The notes: generated from the sequence alone by a model not told the origin. 64,000 nucleotides of DNA from CALBTQ01 sp036725605 (GCA_036725605.1 DAIMDW010000004.1:62001-126000); one strand, 5' to 3'. Shown: positions 7,131 to 17,500, numbered from the stretch's first letter. Numbers and translations: made by a program.

Positions 7131-10100
7131 TCAGATTGACTTCGAACCGGGTGTTGCTGGTTGTTCAAATTGGAAGTTTAATTGCCCTTTGTTAGGATAC
7201 CAAGTTATAATCTGGTCGTTATAAGATCTAAAAAAATGTGTTGTAATATAATTTTCATCGTAAATCTTTTTTCTCTCTTTTTCATTGATCCATTTCATTT
7301 TGTTTTCTTCAATTTTTATATATGGTGGAGTTGGACATATTTTTGCGATAATATTAATTATTTTAGACATATCTTCTAACCATTCATCTCTTTTAGCGGT
7401 TCTTGGTAGCCTTTCTCCTAATATTAATGAAAGCTCCCAAGTGATATTATTTAATTTTTTAATTGCCTCAATGCCACCTGTTGGCTGTTCTAATTTCAAT
7501 ACATCATAATGTCTATTCATAATATTTTTACAAATATCATAATGCATTTGCCTATCCATTATATTCTGGTGCCTATAATACGCCTGATGAGGGAATCGAT
7601 ACCTTTTTGTGTATTCCTCAATTTCTGATAAAAACTGTTTACATGCTTCTTTAAATGCATCATTTGCTTGCATGCGAATATCATAAACAATGTTATCTTC
7701 TTTAATTTCAATTTGTTTGTCGATGTAATCATTTATTTCTTTCCACGGCTTTTTCAATCCACTTAAAGCATCATGATTTTCTTTTTCATTCATTCTACAT
7801 ACAAGCACCTCTTCCCATATTAAACACAGTTCGCCAAGAGCTCGTTGAGTTGCCCCATAACTTTGTCTGACACACCTTTCGTGTGTTCGTTCATTGTGGA
7901 AAATATTAATTGCATTGGTTAAAAATCTTTTTGATGATGTGTGGAGTAACTGACATATCAACGCTAAATAATCATCATATTCATTTATGTTATTATCTTT
8001 TGTCATTTCATCCCGAATATCCAATAGCATTTTTAGACCTTGAAGATATAGGAGCCCCAAACTTTTACTAGCTTCCGCAGCATCTAAATCTCTAATGTTA
8101 TCATCTAGGTTTATATGAGCTCCAAGCAAACATAACTCAGCCCTGTATAACATTCTTATTTGGCATTCCATGTCAGAATGATTATCTTCTCCTTTGTAGG
8201 ATTTAAATAAATAATATATATTACCAAATAAAAACATATTATGTTTACTGTTCTCATCTGTATCAGCAAATATTTTATTATATGGGATTTTATTTCTTCG
8301 CCATTTTGTTGAGGATAAATTCCATAAAGCACTTCTTGATCCAATCGCATTTTTTTCACACAGGTTTGTATTTAGTCGCTCATTTTCAGAAAGACCAGCT
8401 ATTAATTCATCATTATCTATTAGCACTCCAAGAAGTCGATCAATAGTTTTTGCTGATTCGAAAATATTTGTATTTGTGATGAGTGCGTTGTTTATAATGC
8501 ATTTTGAGTCCTTATCTTCAATGCTTTCTGTTTGAGTGCTGTGCAGACGATTAAAAATATATTTCTCAACAATTTCTTTATAGGAAATAGATTCTCCTTC
8601 TGCGTTCCAGTATAATTTAGGTAAATTATTATTATTAGATGCATAAAATAAAATATTTCCAATTCTCGTGTATAAAACTCCAAAACGTCTTCGGTCAACA
8701 ATTCTTCCATATTCTAGTGTGTTTTTATTTCGAACCATAGAACCGGTGTCAATCAGCAAGTTTAATATTTTTTCAGCACCATTCCAAAAACTGCACCAGC
8801 TTCTGATAACCTCCCCAACATTATCATTATAATTATTTTTCCAATCTACTGGTGTATTTCGTAATGATTCAACCAATCTATTTCTTCTAACTTCCAACTT
8901 TTTAAAATAAACATCACATGATCTCATTTGTTGCTTATTAATCATGTAGTGAATGGACGCTTGAGAATAAAAGTATTCATCATCTCTTTCGTCCAATATT
9001 TTCATTGGTAATCTTTCTCGCAAATGATTCATAAATACATGAAGACCTTTCTTTAATGATTGTGTAAAAAGACCATTATTATCAGCATTATCAGATGTAA
9101 CATGTTTCAATTGTTCATGTTTTATTAAAGCTGTTCCTGATGTGGCAGAAAAGACATCACCCATATATTCATACAGTTTAGCTCGTATGGAACTTTGAAG
9201 TTCAGGTTTCTTTGCACTTTTAGACCATTTATCATCTTGCCATTGAAAAGCTTCTAACTCGTTCAATGCTAGTAAATACCAGAGAGCAGCAGTTCGAATA
9301 TCCCGTCTTCTAATCAATAATTCTCCAATAAATATCATTTGATCAACTTTTCCATAATCATCACCAATTTTTATTAAATAATCCAAACAAGACAAAAGAT
9401 AGATATTGCATGTAATTCGATGCCACATTTTTTCCATGTTTATGGCAATCATATTGATTGTATGCCAATAACCATTTGGCACAATAGCAGTACAATTAGG
9501 TTGAGTTCTCATCTCAGAATTAACTGCAAATAGTGTCGCCTCGCCAAATCTATTTAAAAAGCATTTTATAGTTTTACGATGCTTGCTTGGTACCATAGTA
9601 TCTACAATAAGTTTGAAATCTAAAAAATCGTCTAGCTGATAATTTTTCATATCTGAATCGATTTTATTTGATACCGAGGTACACATGTCTTCATCGTATA
9701 TAATTATATTATCCTCTTTGTTGCCAGGTTCCATTTTATGCTCATAGATGTTACTCTCACATGTGCTTAGTCTAATAGGATTATCCAGAATAGAGGAATT
9801 ATTAGCGGCTGGTTGTTCACCGGGTTGGCAAGAAAATGATAGTGAAAATTCATATAATCTAATAGCTTCTTGATAGCATAGCATTGCCTGAGGGAATTCT
9901 CTATCTAATTCATATAGATAGCCAAGTCTTTGCAAAGCGTCAATTGCTGAAGAAGAATATGTTATTATTGATAATTGTGCAATATTACCAACCGTTATTT
10001 TGTCAGAATAACTACCCATTCTTTCGATGTCCATTCTTATCCAACGCATGGCCTTTTTATATGCCAAGCGTGCTTCAAAATGATTTCCCATATCTTCATA

Positions 10101-12215
10101 TATTTCTCCTAATCTCAATTGCGCTCGAAATGATTCTAATCTTTGGTCAGGGTTGGTCATATTTAAATTTTGCAATATTGACTCAAGACGGGTTATTTCT
10201 GCCGAATATTCCGCTTTGGTGAACCTTAATTCAATTTGCTCTGGTCCAAATGCTGTGTATAGTCCAACTAGATCATGCTGCACTCTTGGTAATAGTCGAT
10301 ATGTTCTATTTCTCCGATCCAATCTCTCAATGATAAAATCCTCCAATATTTCAAGAATACTTGAGACAAGCTCTCTACTTGGAAAAAGCTCTTGCCGTTC
10401 AGTCATAAAGCTAGCATTTTCAATATCTTTCCAGGTGAATCCCGTTCGATAGAATTTTAAGATATAATCTAAAATGTGAAAAGTTGCCACACATCCCTTA
10501 TCATCAAGAGAACGAAATAGTTCAATATTCGATTCGATAATTGATACGATACTTGAAAAAAATTTCATTTTCTGTCTGACTTGTGTAGGGATGTAAATAA
10601 TATATTCACTATCCCCCTTTCCTTTTTTGTATTGAGAATCAATAATGCCGAGAACATTCCAGTGTTGGATGAAGCCATACAATTCTCGTAGAACTTTTCT
10701 AGGGATACCACGCCCTTTATAAGTGAGATACTGGAGGAGATATCTAATCTTTCGACACCTTCTTTCTGTCATTGGATGTAAATTCGTATCGTTATCTTTT
10801 TCGATTACTTTAATCAAAGGAATGAACCATTCATATTTATTATGATTGTTTTTAATCATTTCAATTAATTTATCATCACTTATATTATCACCATCTTTTT
10901 TTTCGTATTGTTTTTTTAGGCGGACTTTTAAACGTAAAAGTATCTTTTTTATTTCTTGTTCAGAAAAATGGGGTAAGACTAAAAGTCCCGTGTTATAAGT
11001 CCAATTCCTTGTGCTAATACCCAATTCATTTAGTAATCCTTCAAATAGTTTATTTATTTCATTTTGGTGATTCATTCGAAGTTGATCATAACTATAATGA
11101 TTTTCTTTTTTTGATTTCCAACAGTTCAATACCCAGTTATGAGGGCCAAGTGATGCCTGTAATTTAATTGTTAAAGTACTTGGCAAATAAATATTTTGGA
11201 CATAAACAGATTCAAAAAGCCCCTCACCTTTGTTTTGGTCTTCTTGCCAACTATCATCAACGTCTTTTCCGGCAATAAATATATGATACGCGTTTGATTC
11301 TGTAAGTAAAAACTTCAAATCTGAGACAATATTTTGTAAGTCAATAAGTTTTTGAGTATATGGTTTAATGTCAATATCTTCAGATTTTGGTGTTAATTTA
11401 TCTAATTCATCGAAAATAAAGATAATGTCATAACCACTTCCCCTGAGTAACCGCAGGAGTCTATGGAGATCTAGTTGTGCTTCATGAAGCGAATATGGTT
11501 CGTAATCCATTGTTGTCGCTATAGAATTTTCATTTTTCCTTGTTGACTCTGCCTTTGTTTTACCCGAGAAAAAGTAATTCATCCAACTTCCAGTGCCGAC
11601 TTCCGCCCCGATAGTAGCCCCGTGTTGTTTTAAATCTGAGTATTGCATGGCAATAGAAGCAATTGCTCGACTATATACATCACTGACTGCTTGTTGATGA
11701 ACATCACCAAATGCACCTTCTTGAGAATATAGGTAGATTTCTTTAATAATCATGTTAACCAGTGCTTTTGCATTTCTTGATGTGCTTAAGTTGATTCTGA
11801 TAGGCACTTTTTTTCGTCTATTTTCAGTTTTATTGTTTTCGTCATCGGTCATAATTCTATTAATTGTATAATTTACCAACGATGATTTTCCCGTCCCCCT
11901 ATAGCCCGTAACTAAAATACTACCTCCACGGGAATTTCTAATCGTTGATTCCAAGCGTAAACTTTCATATTCAGGAATACAGAACAAATTGTTAGCCTGT
12001 AAATTTTCTGCATCTTGATTTCCTATAGTTGTCGTTTTATCCAGACCATGTCCATGACTCGCATGATGAGTATAAACAAATCCATCTTTATGTAATCCAA
12101 ACCATACAGATTTCTGTCGACTTTTACTTGGCCATGGGGGAATTGCCCCCTCAATCGGTGGACAAGCATTTATTGATAGTTCACTTAATAGTTCTTCTCT
12201 GGAATTTTCCGTCAT
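7131..12215 (-). CDS. Very large AT-rich P-loop ATPase with TPR-like helical repeats; candidate defence protein
   Basis: A 1694-residue protein. Walker A is GYRGTGKSS at about 104-112; Walker B is IIFIFDELDK with D269 and E270, and a sensor-like strand follows (AYHIFIAGKD). After the ATPase come basic, winged-helix-like segments, then TPR-like repeats roughly at 670-800 (for example GEIYEDMGNHFEARLAYKKA and LGYLYELDREFPQAMLCY), then a long helical C-terminal half I do not recognise. This AAA/STAND-like arrangement resembles sensor ATPases. Base composition and Lys/Asn/Ile use differ sharply from both GC-rich neighbours, indicating horizontal acquisition. The start is ATG 12215 after GGGAG; a possible TTGATA-N17-TTTATG promoter lies at 12248-12276. 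It stands alone with no operon partner. ATPase: confident; defence role: inference. Confidence 0.8.
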   Translation of the reverse strand: MTENSREELLSELSINACPPIEGAIPPWPSKSRQKSVWFGLHKDGFVYTHHASHGHGLDKTTTIGNQDAENLQANNLFCIPEYESLRLESTIRNSRGGSILVTGYRGTGKSSLVNYTINRIMTDDENNKTENRRKKVPIRINLSTSRNAKALVNMIIKEIYLYSQEGAFGDVHQQAVSDVYSRAIASIAMQYSDLKQHGATIGAEVGTGSWMNYFFSGKTKAESTRKNENSIATTMDYEPYSLHEAQLDLHRLLRLLRGSGYDIIFIFDELDKLTPKSEDIDIKPYTQKLIDLQNIVSDLKFLLTESNAYHIFIAGKDVDDSWQEDQNKGEGLFESVYVQNIYLPSTLTIKLQASLGPHNWVLNCWKSKKENHYSYDQLRMNHQNEINKLFEGLLNELGISTRNWTYNTGLLVLPHFSEQEIKKILLRLKVRLKKQYEKKDGDNISDDKLIEMIKNNHNKYEWFIPLIKVIEKDNDTNLHPMTERRCRKIRYLLQYLTYKGRGIPRKVLRELYGFIQHWNVLGIIDSQYKKGKGDSEYIIYIPTQVRQKMKFFSSIVSIIESNIELFRSLDDKGCVATFHILDYILKFYRTGFTWKDIENASFMTERQELFPSRELVSSILEILEDFIIERLDRRNRTYRLLPRVQHDLVGLYTAFGPEQIELRFTKAEYSAEITRLESILQNLNMTNPDQRLESFRAQLRLGEIYEDMGNHFEARLAYKKAMRWIRMDIERMGSYSDKITVGNIAQLSIITYSSSAIDALQRLGYLYELDREFPQAMLCYQEAIRLYEFSLSFSCQPGEQPAANNSSILDNPIRLSTCESNIYEHKMEPGNKEDNIIIYDEDMCTSVSNKIDSDMKNYQLDDFLDFKLIVDTMVPSKHRKTIKCFLNRFGEATLFAVNSEMRTQPNCTAIVPNGYWHTINMIAINMEKMWHRITCNIYLLSCLDYLIKIGDDYGKVDQMIFIGELLIRRRDIRTAALWYLLALNELEAFQWQDDKWSKSAKKPELQSSIRAKLYEYMGDVFSATSGTALIKHEQLKHVTSDNADNNGLFTQSLKKGLHVFMNHLRERLPMKILDERDDEYFYSQASIHYMINKQQMRSCDVYFKKLEVRRNRLVESLRNTPVDWKNNYNDNVGEVIRSWCSFWNGAEKILNLLIDTGSMVRNKNTLEYGRIVDRRRFGVLYTRIGNILFYASNNNNLPKLYWNAEGESISYKEIVEKYIFNRLHSTQTESIEDKDSKCIINNALITNTNIFESAKTIDRLLGVLIDNDELIAGLSENERLNTNLCEKNAIGSRSALWNLSSTKWRRNKIPYNKIFADTDENSKHNMFLFGNIYYLFKSYKGEDNHSDMECQIRMLYRAELCLLGAHINLDDNIRDLDAAEASKSLGLLYLQGLKMLLDIRDEMTKDNNINEYDDYLALICQLLHTSSKRFLTNAINIFHNERTHERCVRQSYGATQRALGELCLIWEEVLVCRMNEKENHDALSGLKKPWKEINDYIDKQIEIKEDNIVYDIRMQANDAFKEACKQFLSEIEEYTKRYRFPHQAYYRHQNIMDRQMHYDICKNIMNRHYDVLKLEQPTGGIEAIKKLNNITWELSLILGERLPRTAKRDEWLEDMSKIINIIAKICPTPPYIKIEENKMKWINEKERKKIYDENYITTHFFRSYNDQIITWYPNKGQLNFQFEQPATPGSKSI

Positions 12216-12445
12216 CTTACTACACTCCCATCAAGAATTTAAACGATACATAAATAGATGCAAATAGTAAATATCAATAAATATGGCGTGAATAATCCAT
12301 ATACATCAGAGGTGATTTGTAAAAGTCAAGCAATTGGCCTTCTGAAAAGGTGGTTATAAAAGAGGGGGAAAATTATCCGTCCTTTTGACGAGAACGCTAC
12401 TAAAAAAATGTCCAGAAAAAGGGTAACCAATTCAAGCGAAACGAC

Positions 12446-13480
12446 TTACTCCTCGACCGCTTCTCCCTCGGCCTCGACCGGTTTCGATAACGCTCCGGGG
12501 AGGAGCGGCTTGCCGAATTCGGGTTGGACGGGCCGGCCGAACAGGCGCGCGTTGAGGAAGAGCGTCAGGCCGGCGGCGAGGGTGTAGAAGCCGATGAACT
12601 GGCTGGTGGAAAACGGCGTGGCGGTGCCCGCGTGCATCGTGTCGGAGTACAGGCTCAGGTAAGCCAGCACCACGCCGACGCCGACGACGATCCACCCGGC
12701 GTTGCGCAGCGGCTTGTTGGCCAGCTTTTTCGCCAGCAGGAACAGCGCCAGGCCGACGACGAACACCAGCAAGCCCCAGACGGCATCGCCGGTGACGAAG
12801 CCGCGGATCTTGTCGCCGCGGAAAAACTCGATGATGAACCGGTTGATCGCATAGATCGTCAGCAGCAGACCGAAGACCTCGCCGTGCGAGCGTTTCTTGT
12901 CGCGGTACCAACGCAGCACCAGGAACATGAACAGACCGTTGAGACCCATGTAAATTTGCGTCGGGTGCAGCGCCTGGCCGATGCCGTAGAACTTCGTGGC
13001 GTAGGCATCGACCGGATAATGCACGCCCCAGGGCAGGCCGGTCGGCGCGCCGAAGCAGCAGCCGTTCATGAAGCAGCCGAAGGGGCGGTGGATGGCCAGG
13101 CCCAGCCCGGCGTAGGGCGCGAACAGGTCCATCATCGCCAGCACATTCTGCTTTTTGACGACCGCGTAGATCCAGGCCAGCAGGATGCTGCCGAAAAAGC
13201 CGCCGTAGAAGACCAGGCCGCCTTCCCAGACTTTGAAGATCTCGTACCACGGTTTATCGGCGAAGCGCTCGCCCCAGGTGGTGATGACGAACAGCGCGCG
13301 CCCGCCCAGGATCGTCCCGAAGATGGTCAGCAGCGCGGTATTGAGCACGAAGTTGACGTCGAATTGCTCATACACCGCGCGCCGGCGCAGCAGCAGAATG
13401 CCCACGACGAAACCCAAGGCCATGGCCATCGAGTACGAGCGCACCTGGTAGCCGAAAATTTCGAACAGAATCGGATGCAA
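12446..13480 (-). CDS. lgt: Prolipoprotein diacylglyceryl transferase
   Basis: Inner-membrane enzyme that transfers diacylglycerol from phosphatidylglycerol to the lipobox cysteine of prolipoproteins. The 344 residues contain the family features: HPILFEIFGYQVRSYS at the N-terminus, WEGGLVFYGGFFG, the signature HRPFGCFMNGCCFG, HPTQIY, and IEFFRGD. It is longer than the usual roughly 260-300 residues because of extra C-terminal membrane helices and a Glu-rich tail. The start is TTG 13480, with AGGAGA eight bases upstream. The window encodes many predicted lipoproteins that would be its substrates. Confidence 0.95.
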   Translation of the reverse strand: MHPILFEIFGYQVRSYSMAMALGFVVGILLLRRRAVYEQFDVNFVLNTALLTIFGTILGGRALFVITTWGERFADKPWYEIFKVWEGGLVFYGGFFGSILLAWIYAVVKKQNVLAMMDLFAPYAGLGLAIHRPFGCFMNGCCFGAPTGLPWGVHYPVDAYATKFYGIGQALHPTQIYMGLNGLFMFLVLRWYRDKKRSHGEVFGLLLTIYAINRFIIEFFRGDKIRGFVTGDAVWGLLVFVVGLALFLLAKKLANKPLRNAGWIVVGVGVVLAYLSLYSDTMHAGTATPFSTSQFIGFYTLAAGLTLFLNARLFGRPVQPEFGKPLLPGALSKPVEAEGEAVEE

Positions 13481-13698
13481 CGTCCGTGTCTCCTACGTTG
13501 ATCAAGGCGCTATCCTACGAATTGCGTCCCGCCGGATCAAGCGCCCTTGTCAAACACCGTCGCCCTGCCGATACTGGCGGGGCTCCAAACAAAACAAGGC
13601 CGACGGTGCATGCACCTCGCCTTACCAGAAAGAAACCCGACGAGCGCGAAAGGTTAAGCGGCGGTGGTTTTTTATCCTTCACGACGGGAACGGCGGGC

Positions 13699-14670
13699 AT
13701 GAACGAACAGTTGCTCAACGTGCTGCGCGCCGAATATTGCGGGCATGAACACCCGGAGCTCGCCCCGTTCGTCGAGCATTTCCGCGCCCAATTCGAAGGC
13801 CGCCTGCTGGCCGTGGTCTTTTACGGCTCGCGGCTGGACCCGGCGATGGCCACGGAGACAAGTTTCTACGACTTCTATCTCGTGTGCGACGATGTGAAGG
13901 ACCTTTTCCCGCGTTGGCGCGATCGCCGGCTGTTGCATCTGCTGCCGCCGAACATCTATTACCTCGAACTGCCGGGGGAGGGCGAGAAGAAACTTGCCTG
14001 CAAGTACTGCGTGATCACGCTGCCGGATCTCAAGGAGCAGGTGGGCGAGCTGGCGAAGGATCTGTACCACCTCGGGCGCTTCAGCAAGCGCCTGCAACTG
14101 CTGTGGTGGCGCGACGGCTTCGATCGCGACGAGGTGCTCGGTTGCTGCCTGCGGGCGATGGAGACGCTGCTGCCGCACGCGGTGGCCTCGGTGAGCAACA
14201 TCTTCGAACTGCCCGACCTGATCCGCAAAGCGCTGGCGCTGTCCTACGAGGGCGAGGTGCGCCTGGAGGACGTCGAGCGCAAGGTCGAGTCGCTCTACCA
14301 GGCTGCGCCGGAGTTTTACGCGAAGATCTACGGTGAACTGCTGGCGGAATTCCGCGCGCAAAACCGGGAAATTTTCCACGAACCGGAGGAGAACGATCCG
14401 CCGGGGATGATCTACATGCGCCGCAGCCCGCGAGTGCGCGCCGAGTTGCACGAGCCCACGCGCGATTTGCTGCGCAGTTCGCGCCGGCGGGCCGTGTTGC
14501 GCTGGCCGAAAAACATCCTGCTGGTCGACAACTGGATCGACATCCTGCTGGCCAAACTCGAACGCACCTACGGCGTCAAGCTCGAACTCACGCCCCGCGA
14601 ACGGCGGTGGATCCTCATCCTCGGCTGGCGGCACTATTTCCGCTTGAGGAGGCAGGGGCGGATACACTGA
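13699..14670 (+). CDS. Tam41/Mmp37-like phosphatidate cytidylyltransferase (CDP-diacylglycerol synthase)
   Basis: A 323-residue soluble protein. Near residues 42-63 it reads VVFYGSRLD, then YDFYLVCDDVKDL, which resembles the nucleotidyltransferase motif of mitochondrial Tam41 (YGSG, then DFxFxVDD). Further on, ACKYCVITLPDL and LYHLGRFSKRLQLLW resemble the Tam41 regions IKYG-VI-DL and LY-AGRLQKP. Tam41 makes CDP-diacylglycerol and is unrelated to the membrane enzyme CdsA. No membrane segment is seen. The ATG at 13699 has only a weak ribosome site and the frame is open further upstream, so the start is uncertain. An uncharacterised nucleotidyltransferase with another substrate is the alternative. 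Confidence 0.65.
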   Translation: MNEQLLNVLRAEYCGHEHPELAPFVEHFRAQFEGRLLAVVFYGSRLDPAMATETSFYDFYLVCDDVKDLFPRWRDRRLLHLLPPNIYYLELPGEGEKKLACKYCVITLPDLKEQVGELAKDLYHLGRFSKRLQLLWWRDGFDRDEVLGCCLRAMETLLPHAVASVSNIFELPDLIRKALALSYEGEVRLEDVERKVESLYQAAPEFYAKIYGELLAEFRAQNREIFHEPEENDPPGMIYMRRSPRVRAELHEPTRDLLRSSRRRAVLRWPKNILLVDNWIDILLAKLERTYGVKLELTPRERRWILILGWRHYFRLRRQGRIH

Positions 14671-14692
14671 ACTCCCGAACCAAATTCCGATA

Positions 14693-14722
14693 TTGAGCGT
14701 TTGGGGTCGGTTGTGGTATACT
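14693..14722 (+). promoter_or_regulatory. Probable promoter for the gene at 14839
   Basis: TTGAGC at 14693-14698 and TATACT at 14717-14722 with an 18-base spacer. It lies in the gap after the Tam41-like gene and about 115 bases before the GTG at 14839. Confidence 0.45.
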
Positions 14723-14838
14723 AACGGCTTGTGAACGTGTAATTCGTTTTGGTTGGGCAACGTTACGTGTGAGGATAACCTTCGTCGCGGCGAGCGATCG
14801 GCCGGGGGTGGAGTTGTCCGCGTTTGGGGAGGACACAC

Positions 14839-15393
14839 GTGAAGTACATGACCGTCCGCAACATGCAACGCGCTTTCACCTGGCTGGTACTGGTAAGCGT
14901 GTCGGTCTGCGCCCTCGTCTTCGGTTTCAATTATTTCAATCTGCAACGGCCGGTGAACAAGATCCTCGAGCAGGACGAGCGCAACGCCGGCGTGCGCGTG
15001 AGCGTCTATTACGACTCGTACATCGATACGGATACGATCGTGTTCGACGTGCGGTTCGTCGGCCCGCCGGCGGGCTACCCCGGGTTGTTCCGCGTGTTCT
15101 TCCAGTTCGCGCGCGAGATGCAGGGGCGCGACATCGAGCACGTGATGCTGGCCTACAACGGGCGGCAAAAGCTGAAGATCAAAGGCGACGATTTCCAGGA
15201 ACTGGGCGCGTCCTTCGGCGCGATGCAGCCCCGGCAACTGCTGTGGGAGCTGGCGCGCAACCTGCGGCTGCTCAACGGGCGGCTGGTGATGTCGCACATC
15301 CCGGGCAATTACGCCCAAATGTTGCAAAAGAACCTGTCGGAAGAAAACGAACTCCAGGCCGCTTCGGCGCTGTTTAACACCATTACGCAGTAA
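14839..15393 (+). CDS. Single-pass membrane protein, function unknown
   Basis: A 184-residue protein with one N-terminal membrane segment (about residues 10-32), followed by a soluble, probably periplasmic, alpha/beta region without cysteines. I chose GTG 14839 because GGGGAGGA lies six bases upstream; ATG 14848 is possible. I recognise no family. It has its own likely promoter and ends 11 bases inside the convergent GGDEF gene, so the two 3' ends overlap. Confidence 0.6.
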   Translation: MKYMTVRNMQRAFTWLVLVSVSVCALVFGFNYFNLQRPVNKILEQDERNAGVRVSVYYDSYIDTDTIVFDVRFVGPPAGYPGLFRVFFQFAREMQGRDIEHVMLAYNGRQKLKIKGDDFQELGASFGAMQPRQLLWELARNLRLLNGRLVMSHIPGNYAQMLQKNLSEENELQAASALFNTITQ

Positions 15394-17500
15394 CGCGCGG
15401 CGATGCCTGGCCGGCCGCGACGGCGCGATCGCGTCCTTCCTTTTTGGCGCGATAGAGCGCGGTGTCGGCGGTGTGCAGCAACGCCTCGGGGATCGCCCCG
15501 TGCTGCGGGTAGCCGGCCACGCCGATCGAGACGGTCACCACGCCCAACGATTTGTCATGGAAGCGCAGATCCAGCGTGCGGATGCGTTCGCAGAATTCCT
15601 CGGCGCGGCGCAAGGCGGTTTGCCGGTCGGTGTCGGGCAGAATGAAGGTGAACTCCTCACCGCCGAAACGACAAGCGATGTCCTCTTTGCGCACGAAGCT
15701 TTTCATCGACAGGCCCAGTTGTTTGAGCACATAGTCGCCGGCCTCGTGGCCGAAGGCGTCGTTGAAGCGCTTGAAGTGATCCAGGTCGAGCATCATCACG
15801 GCCACCTGCGTTTCGCGGCGTTCGGCGCGGGCGATTTCACGCTCCAGCGATTCCTCCAGGTAGCGGCGGTTGAACAGTCCGGTCAGCGGATCGCGCACCG
15901 ATTGGAAGCGCAAGGCGTCGCGCAAGCGCAGGTTGGCCAGTGCGAGGCTGGTGTGTTCGGCCAGCGAGGCGGCCAGCCGCCGCGTGTTGTCTTCGATTTT
16001 GCCGGACGCCCCGGCCATGATGTGCATCACGCCCAGCGTCTCGCCTTGAGCCATCAACGGCACGCACAACACGGGCGCTTTGAGATCCTCCGGCAGATGC
16101 TGGCACTCCGGATTGGGCGTGGATTTGTCCGAAACGTGCTCTTGCCCACGGCGCAACGCCCAACAGTCGGTGGGCGAAAAGGCCTGCTCGCCGAGCCATT
16201 CGTCACCCCAGTGCGAAAGGGTGGTGTACAGGTTGCGCGAGGCGTTGAGCAGCGACAGCGCGCCGGAATGGCCGGCCAGCAAGGACGAAGCCATTTTGGT
16301 GATCACCGCGCTGGCTTCCTCGGTGTTTTCGCTGGCGGCCAGCAGGTTGTCCAGTTCGCCCAGCAGCATCACCTCTTTCGTCTGCACTTGCAGGCGCTGC
16401 AACAGACCGCTGAACTCGCGCGCCATGATGCCGATTTCGTCTTTGCGGTTGAGCGCCTTGATGTTGGGCAAGGTTTGCGTATCGTGAATGTTCACCATCG
16501 TTTTGGTCAGCGATTGCATCGGCCGCACGAGGAAGATTTGCGTCAATGAGAACAATAACGTCATGATACTCAAACCGATCAGCGCGAACAGCGCCATCAT
16601 CGTATACCAATTCCGGTCGATCAGCCCATGGATGATGTTGGGCGAATACGTTTCCAGCAGCGCGTCGGTTTCCGAGTTGAGCACCGGCACATTTTGATAA
16701 ATGATGAACCGCTTTTTGTCCTTGTCGAGCTTGGTGGCGAAATTCTGCGTTTTAATTTCGTGGAGAATGCCCGTCAACTGCGGCAGTTCGGCCTGTTGCT
16801 CGGGCATGATCAGGTTGATGTCGGCGTCGAATTCGTTGCGCAGTCGCTGTTTCATTTTTTCGTCGACCAGGCGGGCGATGATCAGCGTACCGCGCATCTT
16901 CCCGCTTTTGGTCAAATCGGGAATCGGCCGCGAGGAGACCAGCAACGTCGCTTTCTCCGCAAAAAACAGACCGACAATCTCGCCTTTCAGCGAGGTGTGC
17001 GTCAGCAGCGGATGACCCGGCGGCAAGCCGTGCCGGTCGAATTCCGGCAGCATGAGCGGTTCGTTTTCGTTCGTGTCGACGCTGCCCCCGCCGATGAATT
17101 TGCCCGACAGATCGTAGATGCTCAGCAGGTTCAGGTTTTTGCTTTTGAAAAAACCGAGGGCGACTACGCCGCCGGGTTGTTCGAAGGGCGGAGGCGGCGA
17201 CACGTCGGGTCGCGACTCGTCGAGCGGCGACTGGTTGAACGGCGGGTGCGGCCGGTTAAATTTGTCGCTTTCGAACATCTCCAATGTGCCGTTGACCAGC
17301 AGGGATGCCGATAAAAGCGATAAGGAGTTCATTTCGCGCTCGATCAACCCGCGGTCGCGTTGCGCCTTGAGCGCGGCGATTTTTTCCTCCAGATGGATGG
17401 TGCCGTTGTAGGCCGCAACGCCGAAAACGAAGAAGTAGAGCATGGCCGAGAGCATCGTGATGCTCATCAGAGCCAGGAATATTTTTAAGCGCAGTCGCAT
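15383..17500 (-). CDS. Membrane-bound diguanylate cyclase (periplasmic sensor, HAMP, GAF, GGDEF)
   Basis: Predicted to synthesise cyclic di-GMP. Order of the 705 residues: an N-terminal membrane helix, a periplasmic sensor of about 270 residues, a second helix ending in FLVRPMQSL that leads into HAMP, a GAF domain with one of the protein's cysteine pairs, and a C-terminal GGDEF domain. The active loop is intact (RFGGEEF), and RKED lies five residues upstream, matching the RxxD inhibitory site, so product feedback is expected. I chose ATG 17500 (MRLRLKIFLAL), which places the membrane helix at the start; a longer frame begins at 17551. No EAL domain is present. The periplasmic ligand is unknown. 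Confidence 0.88.
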   Translation of the reverse strand: MRLRLKIFLALMSITMLSAMLYFFVFGVAAYNGTIHLEEKIAALKAQRDRGLIEREMNSLSLLSASLLVNGTLEMFESDKFNRPHPPFNQSPLDESRPDVSPPPPFEQPGGVVALGFFKSKNLNLLSIYDLSGKFIGGGSVDTNENEPLMLPEFDRHGLPPGHPLLTHTSLKGEIVGLFFAEKATLLVSSRPIPDLTKSGKMRGTLIIARLVDEKMKQRLRNEFDADINLIMPEQQAELPQLTGILHEIKTQNFATKLDKDKKRFIIYQNVPVLNSETDALLETYSPNIIHGLIDRNWYTMMALFALIGLSIMTLLFSLTQIFLVRPMQSLTKTMVNIHDTQTLPNIKALNRKDEIGIMAREFSGLLQRLQVQTKEVMLLGELDNLLAASENTEEASAVITKMASSLLAGHSGALSLLNASRNLYTTLSHWGDEWLGEQAFSPTDCWALRRGQEHVSDKSTPNPECQHLPEDLKAPVLCVPLMAQGETLGVMHIMAGASGKIEDNTRRLAASLAEHTSLALANLRLRDALRFQSVRDPLTGLFNRRYLEESLEREIARAERRETQVAVMMLDLDHFKRFNDAFGHEAGDYVLKQLGLSMKSFVRKEDIACRFGGEEFTFILPDTDRQTALRRAEEFCERIRTLDLRFHDKSLGVVTVSIGVAGYPQHGAIPEALLHTADTALYRAKKEGRDRAVAAGQASPRVTA

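Noticed and set aside
13672..15327. 551-codon minus-strand frame opposite the Tam41-like gene
   Set aside because: His/Gln/Arg-rich antisense product typical of GC-rich shadows, covering two real genes.
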